Assembly (NCBI GenBank): GCA_024398875.1
Contig: JAKSIJ010000001.1
Coordinates: 124,001 to 188,000, forward strand
DNA length: 64,000 nucleotides
Reading direction: 5' to 3'
Source: Fibrobacter sp.
Lineage (GTDB): Bacteria; Fibrobacterota; Fibrobacteria; Fibrobacterales; Fibrobacteraceae
The stretch's first letter is position 1. Each line of letters starts with the position of its first letter. The position numbers were made by a program, and so were the translations under genes. The notes beneath the pieces are model-generated. The model made no database searches and was not told the origin of the DNA. It saw nothing but the letters and a program-made list of their open reading frames with translations. Positions 61,901 to 64,000 of the stretch are shown one piece after another.

Positions 61901-62918
61901 AATTTCAATAATTATTCCAACTTATAAAACACCCATCCATTTTCTCCAAGAATGTCTAAAATCTCTTCAATCTCAGAAAATGAACGAGTGTGAATTCATC
62001 ATTATTTCTGACGGAGCAACAGCAGAAGAATGCAAACTATGCATTGACTTTTCCAAAAATGATTCTCGTTTTCTTTTTTTTGACAATGCACATTCAGGCG
62101 TTTCTTCGGCTAGAAATATTGGTATACAGCATGCTTCTGGAGAATACATCACTTTTTTAGATGCTGATGACTGGATAGATTCAACAACATGTTTAGAAAT
62201 ATATAACAACGCAAAGCAAAACAAAGCAGATTTGTTATTCTGGGATTGCGTTTTTCACAAAGAAAACTCATTTAAGCATACGTGTTTCTCTCAACATTCA
62301 ATAGAACAATTGTCCGATTCAGAAATAGAAACGTTCAAAAAAAATATAATACATGTTTCTCAGCAACAACTATTGATTCCTGCAATCACCGTATGTAAAC
62401 TATTTAGAACATCAATCATAAAACAAAATAAACTCTACTATAATGAGAGTCTCGTATCCGGGGAAGATCGCGTTTTCAATTTACAATTCGTAAAATACGC
62501 AAAAAACTTTTCCTATTTAAACAAAGCATTCTACCATTATCGAATTCACAATCAATCATTCACCAACAAATTCAACAAAAACTATTTACACAACGCATTT
62601 GAGTACATAGGACAATTGGAGAAATCAACAAACAATCTTTACAAAGTTGAAATAGCAAACGAATTATTTGAAGCGTACTGTATTGCATGGAATAAGTGTT
62701 ACTGCAATAAAGAAAACACAGATACTTTCAGCAACCAGATGCGTTCTTTAACAGAGTTTCTTCAGGAACACAATTTCTTTTCGAGAATACAATTTGCTTC
62801 AGTAAAGGGAGTACAATCAATAGAATGGTTCTTTCTAAAAAGGAAACAAACATTCATCATTTGGCTCCATGGTTTAATAAAAAACATATTATTAAACACA
62901 ATCTTCCCCAAACATTAA
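61893..62918 (+). CDS. GT2-family glycosyltransferase
   Basis: A protein of 341 residues beginning at GTG 61893. The GT-A nucleotide-binding start is ISIIIPTYKTPIHFLQECL, followed by FIIISDGATAEE, GVSSARNIGIQHASGEYITF and the metal-binding DADDW. A late GEDRVFN block is the usual GT2 acceptor-site E-D motif. It adds a sugar to the surface glycan; the donor is not readable. Very AT-rich. Its 3' end overlaps the convergent GT4 gene by 27 bases. Confidence 0.88.
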   Translation: MTKISIIIPTYKTPIHFLQECLKSLQSQKMNECEFIIISDGATAEECKLCIDFSKNDSRFLFFDNAHSGVSSARNIGIQHASGEYITFLDADDWIDSTTCLEIYNNAKQNKADLLFWDCVFHKENSFKHTCFSQHSIEQLSDSEIETFKKNIIHVSQQQLLIPAITVCKLFRTSIIKQNKLYYNESLVSGEDRVFNLQFVKYAKNFSYLNKAFYHYRIHNQSFTNKFNKNYLHNAFEYIGQLEKSTNNLYKVEIANELFEAYCIAWNKCYCNKENTDTFSNQMRSLTEFLQEHNFFSRIQFASVKGVQSIEWFFLKRKQTFIIWLHGLIKNILLNTIFPKH

Positions 62919-64000
62919 TTTAATCATTTTCTTTGAAGTTCTTTCCCAAGAAAATAGTTTACTTCGAGCAATTACTTTTTCACGAATATTTTTTTTCTGC
63001 ATCTCAGACATATTGTACAACGTCTCATAAGCATTTACATGCTGTTCTACACTATTCCAATCAATCACAATTCCTGCATCACCCACGACTTCCGGCAAAG
63101 ATGAATTGTTACTAGTGATCACGGGACAGCCGCATTGCATTGCTTCGAGAACTGGTAAACCAAAGCCTTCATACTGGCTTGTAAAAACGAACCAAGCAGC
63201 GAAACTGTACATCAAAGGGAGATCTCGGTCATCAATATAGCCCACATTAAAAACATATCTATTATACTGCATCTCAGTCATACCATTTTCAAGAAGATTT
63301 GTGCGCAAGTTTTTTGATGAACCTCCCCCCACAACAAGAACCAAATCCTCAATGGAGTTTTTTTCAACAAATTCCACCAACGAAATAGCGATTCGAACTA
63401 AATTCTTTCGGGGTTCTAATGAACCAAGCGCAAAGACGAATTTCTTTTGATATGGGATACCATATTTTTTTTGAAGGGCTTTCTTTTCTTGCGAACTTTC
63501 ATGAGGATAAAATGACTGTTCTGCGGCTAAGTATATCGTAACAATTTTTCGTTCATCAATTTTCTTTGAAAACGATATAAAATCTTTTTTTGTCGTATCC
63601 GAATTTGCAAAATAAACATCATTTTTATTAATAGTTCTCATCAAATACCCAAACCATCCCCAATACTTTAAAGAGTTATTTTGAGGAAATAAATATGGAA
63701 TCAAATCATGGAGAACAACGTATTTTTTTATGTTCTTATTGCGATTAATAAACCATGGAGCCGAAGTCCTTGGTGAAAAGAAAACATATTCATCAGTCAA
63801 GCGAAAGGCACAATTTCTAAAAAAATACAATATCGAAGATATAATTGAAAAGAATAAAATACCAAGCGCCCACATTTTTCGAAAGAAAGGCCTATTTGTA
63901 TTGTCCATTCTTTTTCTTCTAAAAAAAAGCACAATTTTATAAAAAAATATCGACAATTTTAATACTGGCCGATAATATTCATTATCGAGTTCCAACACAT
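62892..64000 (-). CDS. GT4-family glycosyltransferase, possibly incomplete at 5' end
   Basis: At least 368 residues are visible and the frame stays open to the window edge, so the start may lie outside. The C-terminal GT-B half has [16 protein letters not shown], then [17 protein letters not shown] and [20 protein letters not shown], the E-x7-E donor-binding motif of GT4. The N-terminal half has [17 protein letters not shown] and [10 protein letters not shown], typical of mannosyl/glucosyltransferases of this class. A hydrophobic stretch (about 45-65) may be a membrane segment, which is unusual. It is convergent with the GT2 gene. Confidence 0.85.
   Translation of the reverse strand, partial: VLELDNEYYRPVLKLSIFFYKIVLFFRRKRMDNTNRPFFRKMWALGILFFSIISSILYFFRNCAFRLTDEYVFFSPRTSAPWFINRNKNIKKYVVLHDLIPYLFPQNNSLKYWGWFGYLMRTINKNDVYFANSDTTKKDFISFSKKIDERKIVTIYLAAEQSFYPHESSQEKKALQKKYGIPYQKKFVFALGSLEPRKNLVRIAISLVEFVEKNSIEDLVLVVGGGSSKNLRTNLLENGMTEMQYNRYVFNVGYIDDRDLPLMYSFAAWFVFTSQYEGFGLPVLEAMQCGCPVITSNNSSLPEVVGDAGIVIDWNSVEQHVNAYETLYNMSEMQKKNIREKVIARSKLFSWERTSKKMIKLMFGEDCV

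Noticed and set aside
1-64000. tRNA, rRNA and known riboswitches
   Set aside because: None was recognised by eye in the intergenic stretches. This is not a substitute for a covariance-model search.

Overview
The window reads as a chromosomal segment of a Gram-negative bacterium, most consistent with Fibrobacter (Fibrobacterota). This is an inference. It rests on two very large secreted proteins ending in type IX secretion (T9SS) sorting tails, GLUG-like, InlB-like and MBG repeats in the larger one, a short primary-type sigma factor of 282 residues, and an LPS or capsule export locus of the Wzm/Wzt type. No rRNA, tRNA or CRISPR array was seen.

Layout. 1-3180: the end of a CstA-like peptide transporter, prfA and prmC (release factor 1 and the methylase of its GGQ glutamine), and a small unknown gene. 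3345-11337: a DMT-type transporter convergent with a minus-strand run: TPR lipoprotein, RlpA-like lipoprotein, a MATE transporter fused to a degenerate ATPase domain, and a one-module A-T-C NRPS. 11377-18221: a dense minus-strand block of azlC, azlD, a ModF-like tandem ABC protein, crcB (fluoride channel), mrp, a DUF971 gene, a primary-type sigma factor and a TPR membrane protein. 18313-39952: a 4277-residue repeat protein, a DASS dicarboxylate transporter and a 2301-residue T9SS protein. 40251-43992: argF behind a leader terminator, an NlpC/P60 lipoprotein flanked by copies of a dispersed repeat, pheA and rph.

44053-64000 is a surface-glycan locus. It holds a WecE-like aminotransferase, an ATP-grasp enzyme, a Gfo/Idh/MocA dehydrogenase, a tyrosine recombinase, a GtrB-like glycosyltransferase, Wzm permease, Wzt ATPase, and a run of AT-rich glycan genes (TupA-like, DUF616, hexapeptide acyltransferase, WbsX-like, GT2, GT4). 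Between wzm and wzt lies a 6.6 kb insert with a HipBA toxin-antitoxin pair, three near-identical ORF6N-domain genes with divergent middle segments, and an OpgB/MdoB-like phosphoglycerol transferase.

The strongest leads are four. The MATE-ATPase/NRPS gene pair looks like a small-molecule synthesis and export unit. The ORF6N triplet has a mosaic pattern: constant flanks around a variable middle. The split wzm/wzt locus carries a composition break inside wzt. A TAnnnT hexamer lies 6-8 bases before many start codons, which suggests frequent leaderless transcription alongside genes with clear Shine-Dalgarno (SD) sites.
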